Assembly (NCBI RefSeq): GCF_003208175.1
Contig: NZ_QKMR01000003.1
Coordinates: 124,001 to 188,000, forward strand
Source of the DNA: Ruminiclostridium sufflavum DSM 19573
GTDB taxonomy: Bacteria; Bacillota; Clostridia; Acetivibrionales; DSM-1351
DNA length: 64,000 bases
Direction of reading: 5' to 3'
Below, in pieces: positions 7,919-18,061 of this stretch. Positions within the stretch are counted from its first letter, which is position 1, and the number at the start of each line of letters is the position of its first letter. A model generated the notes under the pieces. That model did not search any database. It was not told where the DNA came from and saw only the letters and a program-made list of their open reading frames with translations. The translations under genes and the position numbers were made by a program.

Positions 7919-7951
7919 TCAACATCGTTTAATAAAATATTTTCTTAACAT
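7919..7951 (-). CDS. Possible ten-codon ORF in the cysK leader
   Basis: ATG at 7951 follows AGAGGAACACT and encodes MLRKYFIKRC before a TGA. The last codon is Cys. It sits in the cysK 5' leader, about 75 bases from the cysK start. A ribosome pausing at the terminal Cys codon is conceivable, but no terminator or paired fold is visible between it and cysK, so it may be chance. Confidence 0.25.
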   Translation of the reverse strand: MLRKYFIKRC

Positions 7952-8007
7952 AGTGTTCCTCTTTTCTCAAAACTTAGGCCAAGGTTATTTCCTATATAAC
8001 CTACATG

Positions 8008-8049
8008 TTTTATAGGTATTATGATAACACCTTGTTGCCTTCCTGTCAA
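8008..8049 (-). promoter_or_regulatory. cysK promoter with Rrf2-type operator
   Basis: On the minus strand TTGACA (8044-8049) and TATCAT (8021-8026) are 17 bases apart, a strong sigma-A promoter. The operator core TTATAGGT (plus strand 8010-8017, within AATACCTATAAAA on the minus strand) covers the start region, and a second core lies at 7903-7910. A repressor bound there would block initiation. Confidence 0.65.
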
Positions 8050-8084
8050 CTACAGTTAAAAAAAACTTTGTATATTTATTTTTC

Positions 8085-8114
8085 TTGACAAAAGATATCT
8101 AGGTTACATACAAT
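8085..8114 (+). promoter_or_regulatory. Promoter of the patB-like gene
   Basis: TTGACA (8085-8090) and TACAAT (8109-8114) are 18 bases apart on the plus strand. CTAGGTTAC between them resembles part of the operator motif. It diverges from the cysK promoter, with about 35 bases between the -35 boxes. Confidence 0.55.
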
Positions 8115-8224
8115 AATATCATACTAAACTTATATGTTTTGTGTGCTTTAAAATTTGGTTAAATTTCATTATTTTAATTAAGACTTGCCTTACGGACAAG
8201 AAATTATTGAAAGGAAGTCTGCCA

Positions 8225-9421
8225 TTGATTAATTTTAATTTTAAAGAAAACTTTTTTGATACCCTGCACAGCAGGGAAAATACAGGCTCTGTCAAATACA
8301 ATCTGCGCGGGAAAATCCTTTCGGAGGAATTGATCCCAATGTGGATTGCGGATATGGACTTTCAGTCTCCCCCGGCAGTTATTCATGCTATGACAGCCGT
8401 ATCAGAGCATGGCATTTTCGGTTATACAGATACCGACGAGAGCTATGATGCAGCATTGTGCAATTGGTATTATCGCCGCATGGGCTGGAAGATAAACCCC
8501 TCATGGAACATTAAGACTCCGGGCATAATGTTTGGGATTGCAGCCTCCTTACGGGCATTAACCGAGCAGTCGGACAGTGTGCTGATTTGTCAGCCGGTCT
8601 ATTATCCTTTTGCAAAAATCATTTTATCAAACAAGCGTCAGCCGGTGGTTTCAGAGCTGCGTTTAATAGACGGCAGGTATGAATTTGACTTCGAGGATAT
8701 TGAAAGAAAAATCGTTTCAAACTCAATAAAGCTCTTTCTCCTTTGTTCCCCTCATAACCCGGTAGGACGTGTCTGGACAAGGAAGGAGCTTCAGGAAATC
8801 GGACGTATATGCGTGAAGCATGGTGTGTACATTGTTTCGGATGAAATTCATTCCGATTTTATATACGATGGTAATAACCATATCCCGATTGCCTCCGTTT
8901 CAGATGAAGTTTCCGAGCGTACGATAACCTGTACTTCTCCGACAAAAACCTTCAACTTGGCTGGCTTGCAGGCGGCTAATATTCTTGTGGCAAATGAGGC
9001 CCTTCGTAATAAAATACAGGAAGCCTGCCTTGCAACAGGTTACAGCTATCTGAATACCATGGCAATCGCTGCAACAAAAGCCGCATATCAGCACGGAGAG
9101 GTATGGCTGAACGAACTGCTTGCCTACCTGCAGGGAAATATCACTATCTTGCGCAACGCGCTTTTAAAGCTTAGCGGTATATCCTTGATTCAACCTGAAG
9201 GAACTTATTTGATATGGCTGGACTGCCGGAAATTAGGGCTTACAGCAGCTGAGCTTGAAACTCTGTTTTTGGAAAAAGCGGGAGTTTGGCTGCATAACGG
9301 GAGCACCTTTGGCTCAGGCGGCAGCGGATTTATGAGGATGAATATAGCATGTCCAAGCTCCGTATTAATTACGGCAACTCGCAGAATATTTCAAGCATTG
9401 AAGTCAATTACTATCGGCTAA
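8225..9421 (+). CDS. patB: PatB/MalY-type PLP-dependent C-S lyase (cystathionine beta-lyase)
   Basis: The 398-residue protein is a fold-type I aminotransferase-like enzyme of the MalY/PatB family. It has the N-terminal PMWIADMDFQSPPAV, PHNPVGRVW, DEIHSDF and the PLP lysine in TSPTKTFNLAGLQ. It should cleave C-S bonds in cystathionine or cysteine conjugates, giving homocysteine or a thiol. The TTG at 8225 is chosen because GAAAGGAAG lies seven bases upstream. Its last codons (SITIG-stop) lie inside the left end of a GTCAATTAC-bounded repeat, so the natural C-terminus may have been altered by that element. Confidence 0.85.
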   Translation: MINFNFKENFFDTLHSRENTGSVKYNLRGKILSEELIPMWIADMDFQSPPAVIHAMTAVSEHGIFGYTDTDESYDAALCNWYYRRMGWKINPSWNIKTPGIMFGIAASLRALTEQSDSVLICQPVYYPFAKIILSNKRQPVVSELRLIDGRYEFDFEDIERKIVSNSIKLFLLCSPHNPVGRVWTRKELQEIGRICVKHGVYIVSDEIHSDFIYDGNNHIPIASVSDEVSERTITCTSPTKTFNLAGLQAANILVANEALRNKIQEACLATGYSYLNTMAIAATKAAYQHGEVWLNELLAYLQGNITILRNALLKLSGISLIQPEGTYLIWLDCRKLGLTAAELETLFLEKAGVWLHNGSTFGSGGSGFMRMNIACPSSVLITATRRIFQALKSITIG

Positions 9422-9566
9422 AAACCGATTCCATCGGCCTATAGTTTGAGTTTGAGGCTAAAGCCTCCTAAAGTACAACCCCTAAAACCCAAACCGTTGA
9501 AACCTTCAAATAAATGCTTGAAAGCATATGTTCGCCTGGAAGGCGAAGGTTTCAACCGTAATTGAC
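9403..9566. repeat. GTCAATTAC-bounded palindromic element, 164 bp
   Basis: It begins GTCAATTACTATCGG at 9403 and ends TTCAACCGTAATTGAC at 9566, so the termini GTCAATTAC/GTAATTGAC are perfect inverted repeats. Inside are a GAGGCTAAAGCCTC hairpin and a second stem of GTTGAAACCTTC with GAAGGTTTCAAC. Shorter elements with the same ends lie at 25536 and 50257. It could act as a terminator or be a MITE-like mobile repeat. Confidence 0.65.
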
Positions 9567-9588
9567 TTTATGAAAGGAGCCAATAACA

Positions 9589-10155
9589 ATGAATAAGGAA
9601 TTATCAAGAGACGATGCATGGAAGCTTCTGAATGATTACAATCAGGAACCCTTTCATATTAAGCATGCCTTGACTGTAGAAGGAGTTATGAGATATTTTT
9701 CAGAGAAACTGGGTTATGCTGAGGACGTTGACTTTTGGGGAATTGTCGGTCTTCTTCATGATCTGGATTTTGAGCAATTTCCCGAGCAGCACTGTATAAA
9801 GCAGCAGGAAATCATGCGGGAGCTGGGACTGGAGGAACGGTTGATTCATGCTGCGGCCAGCCACGGTTATGCCCTGACAGTGGATATTAAGCCCGAGCAT
9901 CAGATGGAAAAGGTATTGTATGCGGTGGACGAGCTGACAGGTTTAATAGGTGCTGCCGCATTATTACGTCCGTCAAAAAGCGTTTCCGATTTGGAGCTGA
10001 AATCTGTAAAAAAGAAATACAAAAGTGCGAACTTTGCTGCCGGCTGCTCCCGTGAGGTTATCGAACGCGGTGCCGGTATGCTGGAATGGACACTTGACTA
10101 TTTAATAGAGCAAACTATTCTTGCCATGCGTCAAATAGAAGACAAAATACACTGA
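9589..10155 (+). CDS. HD-domain (HDIG-type) hydrolase-like protein
   Basis: The 188-residue protein carries an HD phosphohydrolase pattern. It includes His in PFHIKHALTVEGVMRYF near residue 25, LLHDLDFEQFP with the His-Asp pair near residue 58, and HAAASHGYA and AVDELTGLI further on. Such proteins usually hydrolyse phosphoesters of nucleotides, but the substrate is not evident. ATG 9589 follows AAAGGAG with nine bases. It follows the patB-like gene beyond a repeat element and is probably transcribed with it. Confidence 0.8.
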   Translation: MNKELSRDDAWKLLNDYNQEPFHIKHALTVEGVMRYFSEKLGYAEDVDFWGIVGLLHDLDFEQFPEQHCIKQQEIMRELGLEERLIHAAASHGYALTVDIKPEHQMEKVLYAVDELTGLIGAAALLRPSKSVSDLELKSVKKKYKSANFAAGCSREVIERGAGMLEWTLDYLIEQTILAMRQIEDKIH

Positions 10156-10235
10156 TATTCAGCAGGAGTGTCCTACAGCCCTTGATACCTGCATTAAGAC
10201 AGAAGCTGTTATAACGGGTAAGAACCGGATAACCA

Positions 10236-10275
10236 AAAGCCATGTATTTGAAAATAAATTTCTATACATGGCTTT
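10236..10275. terminator. Bidirectional terminator between the HD gene and pyrG
   Basis: AAAGCCATGTAT and ATACATGGCTTT form a perfect 12-bp stem with a 16-base AT-rich loop. It lies between convergent genes, with A and T runs suited to both directions. Confidence 0.8.
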
Positions 10276-10319
10276 ATTAATGAAAAACTTGTAAATATAC
10301 ATTTTAGAAAGGGTTTAAA

Positions 10320-11951
<1,632 letters not shown>

Positions 11952-12034
11952 CTACTTAAATACGATATATAGAAACGTTTTTTAAAAATTTAAAATTATA
12001 TGATAACTCTATCCGTTTAACTCATACTTTTAAT

Positions 12035-12063
12035 ATTTTATATTTTGCTATGGCAAAGGTCAA
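12035..12063 (-). promoter_or_regulatory. pyrG promoter
   Basis: On the minus strand TTGACC (12058-12063) and TAAAAT (12035-12040) have a 17-base spacer, about 110 bases upstream of the pyrG start. The long AT-rich leader has no clear G-run start of the kind used for CTP attenuation. Confidence 0.55.
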
Positions 12064-12092
12064 TATCTTTATCATGAAATAGAAAAGTTTTA

Positions 12093-12593
12093 TTATACTT
12101 TTCTGTTTTTTATCTCTTTAACAGCTCTCAATACTAATAAAATAACCAACGCAATGCCTATACCGGAGGCATCCCTGTAAATATCGGCAATTCCCTCGCT
12201 TACTACCCCTGAATTCCGGCCTGTAAAGCTCATCTGGTTTATTTCATCAATTACCGCTATACAAATACTTGCAAAAAAGCTAATTACAGCTGATATGTTT
12301 TTATTTGCTCCCAGTTCCCACAAGGCGGCAAATATTACGCTTGCAAGCAAAAAATACATAATGACATGTGCCATTTTCCGTGTATCAGGGTCATATTTGC
12401 TTATAAGCTCATTTGAGGTGCTCGCTCCCTCCTCTACAATTCCTGCCTTCTCACCAACCGCAAGAAAAGTTCTTGTGATTGTCTTGCTCATTTGTGTGGA
12501 ATCCGCAGCAGTTTGTGATGACATGAAAAAAATGACTCCCAGCCAAATCCCCGCTAAAGCAATAACAACTATACTTATTTTTCGCTTTTTCAT
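12093..12593 (-). CDS. VanZ-family membrane protein
   Basis: The 166-residue protein has an N-terminal membrane helix and further hydrophobic segments around residues 75-95, 100-120 and 140-158. It has the VanZ-like signature: FFMSSQT near residue 25, KMAHVIMYFLLA, and DEINQMSFTGRNSG. VanZ relatives affect glycopeptide tolerance or envelope properties, but the biochemical role is unknown. ATG 12593 follows GGAAAAGGAAT. It sits between pyrG and the polysaccharide operon, behind a weak terminator. Confidence 0.82.
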   Translation of the reverse strand: MKKRKISIVVIALAGIWLGVIFFMSSQTAADSTQMSKTITRTFLAVGEKAGIVEEGASTSNELISKYDPDTRKMAHVIMYFLLASVIFAALWELGANKNISAVISFFASICIAVIDEINQMSFTGRNSGVVSEGIADIYRDASGIGIALVILLVLRAVKEIKNRKV

Positions 12594-12624
12594 ATTCCTT
12601 TTCCTTCGTTATGTTTAGACATAA

Positions 12625-12656
12625 AATTAAAGGCATATATTATTACATGCCTTTAT
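12625..12656 (-). terminator. Weak terminator at the end of polysaccharide operon 2
   Basis: AAAGGCAT and ATGCCTTT form an 8-bp stem around a ten-base AT loop, followed on the minus strand by AATTTTA. It lies just past the WcaJ-type gene. A lone GTCAATTAC repeat end sits beside it at 12660. Confidence 0.5.
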
Positions 12657-12696
12657 AGAGTCAATTACTATAGGCTAAAGCTGCCTATGGACAGCC

Positions 12697-14097
12697 TTAA
12701 TATGCATTTCTCCTGACAAGAGTCTCAATAACTGTCAGAAACATTATCTTTATATCCATCCTCATACTCCAATTGTGGATATAGAAATTATCGCAATTAA
12801 TTCTTTCCTCTATAGAAGTATCTCCTCTATATCCGTTTACCTGCGCCCATCCCGTAATACCGGTTTTTATATAATGCCTGAGCATATAGTTCGGGACTTC
12901 ATCCTTGAATTTTTCCACCCAGTAAGGTCTTTCAGGTCTTGGGCCTATTATGCTCATATCTCCTTTTAATACATTGAAAAACTGAGGCAGCTCGTCCAAG
13001 CTTGTCTTTCTGATAAACGCGCCAAATTTCGTAACTCTTGTATCATTGGGCGTAGTCCACTTTGTCTTTTCATCATCTTCCTTTTGAATACACATTGAGC
13101 GGAACTTCAGCATCATAAAAGGCTTATTGCCCGCACCGACCCGTTCCTGCTTGAAAAGCATGGGGCCGGGAGAAGTCAGCTTAACACCAAGTGCTATCAT
13201 TACATAGACAGGTGACAATATTATTATTGCCAGAAACGACACAATAATATCAAAGATTCTCTTCAGAATCCTGTTTTCAATGGAGTCAAGAGGAACCTCC
13301 CTGACATTTATAATAGGGACACCCGACATATTTTCAACCCTCATATTGACCTTAAGATACTCAATATAAGAGGGTATAATGCTTACCCTCAAGCCTTCCC
13401 TGTCACATACCGAAAGTACGTTTTGCAGTTCACCGTACTCCTGCGCGGAAAGGGCAACTACAGCTTCACTGGCATTATAACGTTTTGCTATGCTCCCCAA
13501 ATCACTTATTGTGCCGATGACCTTTATACCGTTTTCTTCATCGCTGCCGGAAGCCTTCAGAGCTATGAAGCCTATTACATTCAAATCCAGCCTGTTATGC
13601 TCCTTTACTCTTTCATAGTATATTTTACCGGTATTCCCGCATCCCACTATCAGGATGTTTTTTTTATGTATATTGTTTTTGGAATAGAAAATTATCAGAG
13701 CCTTCAGAATTATTCTTTCTAAAAGTATTGCGAAAACCTCCGTACATCCGAATATCCCTAAAAACAGCCTGCTCAAGGACTGGTCTCCCGCCAGAAACAG
13801 AATTGCCGACATGCATATTATGCCTGTAAATACAGACACCACCGTTCTTAAAACTATCATTCTGCATTTATCTTCCAAAATTCTTTCATAGGATTTAAAA
13901 ATTGACATAAATATCGGAATAATAATTGCCGCCATCACTACTATCCATGTGTACCTACTAAACTGGGATAAAAATCCATAAACCTTTCCGAAGAATACAT
14001 TTCTAATGAAATAAGCTATAAAAAAAGAATTTACTGTTAGTAAAATATCCACGAATAAAATAGATTTACTGAAAAACTTAAATCTATTACTATTCAA
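12697..14097 (-). CDS. WcaJ-type undecaprenyl-phosphate hexose phosphotransferase
   Basis: The protein of about 466 residues has four N-terminal membrane helices, a CoA-binding-like domain with NILIVGCGNTGKIYYERV, and a C-terminal bacterial sugar transferase domain. That domain shows KRIFDIIVSF, KFRSMCIQKEDD, RKTSLDELPQFFNVLKGDMS and IIGPRPERP. It attaches the first sugar phosphate to undecaprenyl phosphate. Start is the TTG at 14097, after AAGGCGGTG. It is the last gene of the second polysaccharide operon, giving that operon its own initiating enzyme. Confidence 0.9.
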   Translation of the reverse strand: MNSNRFKFFSKSILFVDILLTVNSFFIAYFIRNVFFGKVYGFLSQFSRYTWIVVMAAIIIPIFMSIFKSYERILEDKCRMIVLRTVVSVFTGIICMSAILFLAGDQSLSRLFLGIFGCTEVFAILLERIILKALIIFYSKNNIHKKNILIVGCGNTGKIYYERVKEHNRLDLNVIGFIALKASGSDEENGIKVIGTISDLGSIAKRYNASEAVVALSAQEYGELQNVLSVCDREGLRVSIIPSYIEYLKVNMRVENMSGVPIINVREVPLDSIENRILKRIFDIIVSFLAIIILSPVYVMIALGVKLTSPGPMLFKQERVGAGNKPFMMLKFRSMCIQKEDDEKTKWTTPNDTRVTKFGAFIRKTSLDELPQFFNVLKGDMSIIGPRPERPYWVEKFKDEVPNYMLRHYIKTGITGWAQVNGYRGDTSIEERINCDNFYIHNWSMRMDIKIMFLTVIETLVRRNAY

Positions 14098-14124
14098 AAC
14101 CAGCACCGCCTTAAGATAATTATT

Positions 14125-14163
14125 GAAAGTATGATAAAATAATACAAAACTTATCATACTTTC
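14125..14163. promoter_or_regulatory. Perfect 13-bp inverted repeat upstream of the WcaJ-type gene
   Basis: GAAAGTATGATAA (14125-14137) and TTATCATACTTTC (14151-14163) are exact inverted copies around a 13-base AT-rich spacer. It has no U tract, so it is not an obvious terminator. It lies about 28 bases upstream of the TTG start, in the gap between the flippase and this gene. It may be an operator or an RNA stem that protects or processes the transcript. Confidence 0.5.
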
Positions 14164-14250
14164 AAAGTATACAATTATATTTTTGGAAATACAATGGTTT
14201 TAAGTGAAAAATTTCAATCAAATATTAATTTTGTGTATTTTACCGAAATA

Positions 14251-15669
14251 TTAAGTGTGTGCGGATATATTTCCTATCTTTTTTTTCAGCAGGCCCATTA
14301 TCAAGTTCATCTCATTTTTATATTTTACAAGAATAAAAGCAATTATTATCAGCAGAGGTATTGCCTGCAGATAAATATTAAACAAATAATATCCTGCAAA
14401 GGTTATCGCAAGAAGGATAATCGCAGGGCATATCTCAAGTAAATTTAACCTGACCGGCATTATCTTTTTAACCGTTGATATCCTGACTGCCAGAAGCACT
14501 ACGGAAGAGATTAAGTTTGCCATACACACACCGTATATCCCCAGTCCGGGAATCAGCAATACCCCGAAAACCACATTTGCAGCTGCGGATACAAGCGTAG
14601 TAGTAAACGCATAAACTGTTTTCATTGACGCGGTGTATATGCTTCCAATCATAGAAGCAAGTGCGCTGAACAGGGAGCTTATATATAATATGGGTATATA
14701 TGCTGCGGCCGCACTGTAAGCCGGTGATATCGTCAAAGTATTATATACCTTTGTTATAGGCAGAAGCATTGCAACAAGTATTATCTGCAAAATCAAAAAC
14801 AGCTTGAACCATTTTGAAAAAAACTGATTGCAGCCGGGGGACTTGTATTCCAGTATAAGATTTTCCACAAAAGCCAGAATAATTATCGAATTAACCGCAA
14901 CTATAAAATTAGGAAATTTATTTGCAAAAGCAAAGACACCTGTATTGCCAGATCCCCAGAAGTACAGAAGAACGTATTTGCAGAACGCACTGTTTGCCCA
15001 CCAGCATATCTGGTTTGGAATCAAAGGTATTCCGTATCTCAGCTGACTTTTTATTTCTACTTTATTTATCAGCTTAATATCTATGTATCTCCATATCTTT
15101 GACTTAAAGACAAGAAAAACAGTAATCGCCAATGAGGCCGCACCTGCCGAAATCAAAAGAGATTCAGCCTGCATTTTAAAGTATACTATTAAGATTATAT
15201 TTAAGGCAGCCTGAATTATAGTTGTAAGAACTCCTGCAACCGCATATTCCTTATGCTTTTTAACACCTCTCGCAACCTGCTGGAAAAAAATGCCGATGTA
15301 TGTCAGGACAAAATACATATATAATAGAAATGAATAACTATATTTAACTGTCCTTGCTATCGGAATATATAAAACCGTAAAGGCGGCGATTCCGAAAACA
15401 AATATACCTAATGCATTTGTGATGCCTTTTTTTATCTCCGCTTCGTCTTCCTCACCGCAAATAAACCTGAATACGCTTTCTGTTGACTGCAAAGTGAAAA
15501 CCGGTGCTATTAATGGAAGAGTACTGATTATCAAATCCACCGTACCGAAGGAATCAGTATTTAAATAAGCGGCATACACCGGCAGCAGAAAGAACATCAG
15601 CAGCTTTGATGCGAAATTGCCGGCAAAGTATACCGCAGTTGTTTTAATCATTCTTTTTCCGCTGCTCAT
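14251..15669 (-). CDS. Wzx-type polysaccharide flippase (operon 2)
   Basis: The 472-residue protein consists almost wholly of hydrophobic helices. It has the MATE/Wzx pattern of the oligosaccharide flippase family, starting KTTAVYFAGNFASKLLMFFL with VFRFICGEEDE after the second helix. It should flip undecaprenyl-linked repeat units. ATG 15669 follows GGAGGGAAAATACAA and lies 26 bases inside the preceding gene, so translation is probably coupled. Confidence 0.88.
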   Translation of the reverse strand: MSSGKRMIKTTAVYFAGNFASKLLMFFLLPVYAAYLNTDSFGTVDLIISTLPLIAPVFTLQSTESVFRFICGEEDEAEIKKGITNALGIFVFGIAAFTVLYIPIARTVKYSYSFLLYMYFVLTYIGIFFQQVARGVKKHKEYAVAGVLTTIIQAALNIILIVYFKMQAESLLISAGAASLAITVFLVFKSKIWRYIDIKLINKVEIKSQLRYGIPLIPNQICWWANSAFCKYVLLYFWGSGNTGVFAFANKFPNFIVAVNSIIILAFVENLILEYKSPGCNQFFSKWFKLFLILQIILVAMLLPITKVYNTLTISPAYSAAAAYIPILYISSLFSALASMIGSIYTASMKTVYAFTTTLVSAAANVVFGVLLIPGLGIYGVCMANLISSVVLLAVRISTVKKIMPVRLNLLEICPAIILLAITFAGYYLFNIYLQAIPLLIIIAFILVKYKNEMNLIMGLLKKKIGNISAHT

Positions 15670-18022
15670 TTGTATTTTCCCTCCTGTTCTTTAAATTAAA
15701 GTACTTGACCTTTGTAAGCCTTTCAGCTATTTTCCCGCACCTGCCGGCTGCCTTATAAATCAGCCGGGCTTGCTCATATTGCCTGCAATATTCGTCAGCC
15801 AGTGCTTTTAAAGAATTATTGCCGCTTTTCATATCAGACAGCATACGATAATAAAAAAGTGGTTTTTTTTCATTTTGCGGGTGCTGTATTTCCCAATAGT
15901 CGGTTATGCTGTTTTCCTCCAAAGCCACAGCCTTAGCATTATATAAGCTTTCAAGAAGCTTTTCTCCCTTTTGTGTAAGCGCCAGCACCATTGAAGCACC
16001 TGTCTTTTCCCTTTTATATTTTTCACCCCAGTAATCACCAAGCCGGATGTCCGCGCAGCCGGATGTCCTGTAATTGCATTCGTAGCAGGACTCCGCAAGG
16101 CAATTCCCCGCTTTATAAAACCTATAGAACAAATCCTTGGTATCTTTTTCCGTATAAACCTTTTCTCCGCTTTCAATTCTTATGTACCTCTTTTGCCATC
16201 CCATGGGCTTATACCTGAAATCAGCCTTGTGCAGGGTTCCTCTTCCGGACCGGAGATTCAGCTCTTCAAGATATCTTTTCCATAGGATATCCGATGGCAC
16301 CCCATGACAAATAAGGTCTACAAGCACATAATTATCTCTTATTCCTTTTGAACTCAACAAATTGGCAAGTCCTGCAATCTGGCAGGGTGTACCGAATACT
16401 GCCGCTTTTTCCGAGGCTATCGTGTCTTTTATGCTTTGGCCGAAATGGCTCTGCAGGTACTTCGAGCCTTGAAGAGCTTTCAGCCCGGATAACGCTCCGG
16501 CTGCAATCCGCATATGCCTTGCAAGTCTTTTGTCATTGTCATAAATACAGCCTGTGACAGCATAGCCGTTTTCGCAGCAAAAGCTTGCTATTTCATGTGC
16601 AACACCTCCCGATGAGGATTTGTTCAGTACCTCCGCGGACTTTGAGCGGCCCATAAACAGCTTGTCCCCCTCCTTGCCGATTTGCGGCACAGACTTGCCG
16701 TTAAAAGGGCACACAGATATGCAGACCCTGCATTTTATGCAGCTGTCCTTGTCAACCTTAGCCTTTAAAAATCCAAGTCCATCCAGCTCCATAGAAACAG
16801 CTGCCTGAGGACAAGCAGCCTCACAAGCCCCGCAGCCGCAGCATGTATTTGTAATCTTGAATTCTGAAGACGTCCGGGCTTTTAAGCTGTCAGCTATCGA
16901 GTCCTTCAAAAATTTTATGGATTCTTTACGCTTTTCTTCTATTATTATTTTAACGTTCTTATAGTCTATATCCTTCGCACCCGCAGCAGACTCCCTGTCG
17001 TTTCCCGAGTATAGCAGGCCTTCAAGCCCAAGCAGGCGAAGGAGGCTGTATATCCTTGAATTCTGTGATTTCTTGCTTTTATCGGAAAATCTTTTATAAA
17101 CTACAAACGGCTTTTCATTGATTATCGAAAAAATAGTCCCATGATAGGAATCTGTACACACAAACTCAGCTCCTGAGAAAAGCTCCAAGAACTCCTTCGG
17201 ACCTGCTCCCTTTATAACTTCAAACCCTCTTTTATAGTCATTCGGATGAACAGGGATGACTACTGCCTCCAAATCCAGCAGCTTTGCTATTCTGCTTACG
17301 CTATGCCAATACCTTTCACACCTGCCTAAAAAATAGCATAACAAATATGGCCTTTTAAGGATATTCAAATACTCCTTTGAAGATACCAGCCTATCCCACA
17401 TGCTTTTATCCCTCAGCAAGGTAGGGTCCAATACAACTCTTGCCTCCTGTCCCGTAAGCTTTTGAATTAAGCTGCTTCCTTCACCCTCACGCACAGATAA
17501 GTGCTTAAACCTCTGTATCTCCTTTTTCATGTGCTCCATGACATCATTATTTTCAATTGCAGCCACGCCCATACTTGGAGCATAAGCAATCCTTCCGGAA
17601 GTATTGCTTACAAAATCAAGAAAATATTTAGGATTGAAGGTATCGGGAGACCATATCTGGTCACTTCCGCAAATAAATACGTCAAACTGCCTGTTTAGCG
17701 CATACAGCTCCGAGGCAGTCTTACAGCTGCTTGTCATAGCGATATGCTCCTTTCGGAAGCATTCAAAGGCTTCATCCCTTTTATTGTCATCAGTCCCATA
17801 GACTTTCAGGCTTCTCTTGATTTTCGTTAATAGCTTATTTGTAAAAAGCAGAGGCTCCTCAAATATATTACTTATTGTCCAAATACGCTTGTCGTCAGGT
17901 ATATAATTTATAACTCCGGGAGTATGCCCTAATTCCTTTAATATTTCATTTAATGCATACACCTGTAATACAGTACCGAAATTATTATAGTGGTACCAGG
18001 TCATTACCGCAATCTTATTCAA
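15644..18022 (-). CDS. Fusion of polysaccharide pyruvyltransferase and FrhB-type Fe-S oxidoreductase
   Basis: The protein of about 792 residues has two parts. Residues 1-370 match the pyruvyltransferase family (TWYHYNNFGTVLQVYALNEIL, FICGSDQIWSPD, CTDSYHGTIFSI). From about 390 come two 4Fe-4S motifs (CCGCGACEAACP and CIKCRVCISVCP) and then an F420-dehydrogenase beta-like domain (SSSGGVAHEIASF, FGTPCQIAGL, DLICHGVPS, RLGDYWG). Related domains usually occur as neighbouring genes in Clostridia polysaccharide loci; here they are joined. The TTG at 18022 is chosen because GGAGGTTATT precedes it. The upstream ten codons from 18052 are repeat sequence. It may reduce or ketalise a sugar residue. Confidence 0.85.
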   Translation of the reverse strand: MNKIAVMTWYHYNNFGTVLQVYALNEILKELGHTPGVINYIPDDKRIWTISNIFEEPLLFTNKLLTKIKRSLKVYGTDDNKRDEAFECFRKEHIAMTSSCKTASELYALNRQFDVFICGSDQIWSPDTFNPKYFLDFVSNTSGRIAYAPSMGVAAIENNDVMEHMKKEIQRFKHLSVREGEGSSLIQKLTGQEARVVLDPTLLRDKSMWDRLVSSKEYLNILKRPYLLCYFLGRCERYWHSVSRIAKLLDLEAVVIPVHPNDYKRGFEVIKGAGPKEFLELFSGAEFVCTDSYHGTIFSIINEKPFVVYKRFSDKSKKSQNSRIYSLLRLLGLEGLLYSGNDRESAAGAKDIDYKNVKIIIEEKRKESIKFLKDSIADSLKARTSSEFKITNTCCGCGACEAACPQAAVSMELDGLGFLKAKVDKDSCIKCRVCISVCPFNGKSVPQIGKEGDKLFMGRSKSAEVLNKSSSGGVAHEIASFCCENGYAVTGCIYDNDKRLARHMRIAAGALSGLKALQGSKYLQSHFGQSIKDTIASEKAAVFGTPCQIAGLANLLSSKGIRDNYVLVDLICHGVPSDILWKRYLEELNLRSGRGTLHKADFRYKPMGWQKRYIRIESGEKVYTEKDTKDLFYRFYKAGNCLAESCYECNYRTSGCADIRLGDYWGEKYKREKTGASMVLALTQKGEKLLESLYNAKAVALEENSITDYWEIQHPQNEKKPLFYYRMLSDMKSGNNSLKALADEYCRQYEQARLIYKAAGRCGKIAERLTKVKYFNLKNRRENTNEQRKKND

Positions 18023-18060
18023 AATAACCTCCACACCGGATTTTTCCGGCACAAAAACTT
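18023..18060 (-). repeat. Ribosome-site hairpin repeat, copy 2 (before the fusion gene)
   Basis: Plus strand CCGGATTTTTCCGG (18036-18049) makes a perfect five-pair stem, followed on the minus strand by GTGTGGAGGTTATT and the TTG start. AAAAACTT-like sequence flanks it as in other copies. This copy is short and lacks the outer block. Confidence 0.6.
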
Positions 18061-18061
18061 A

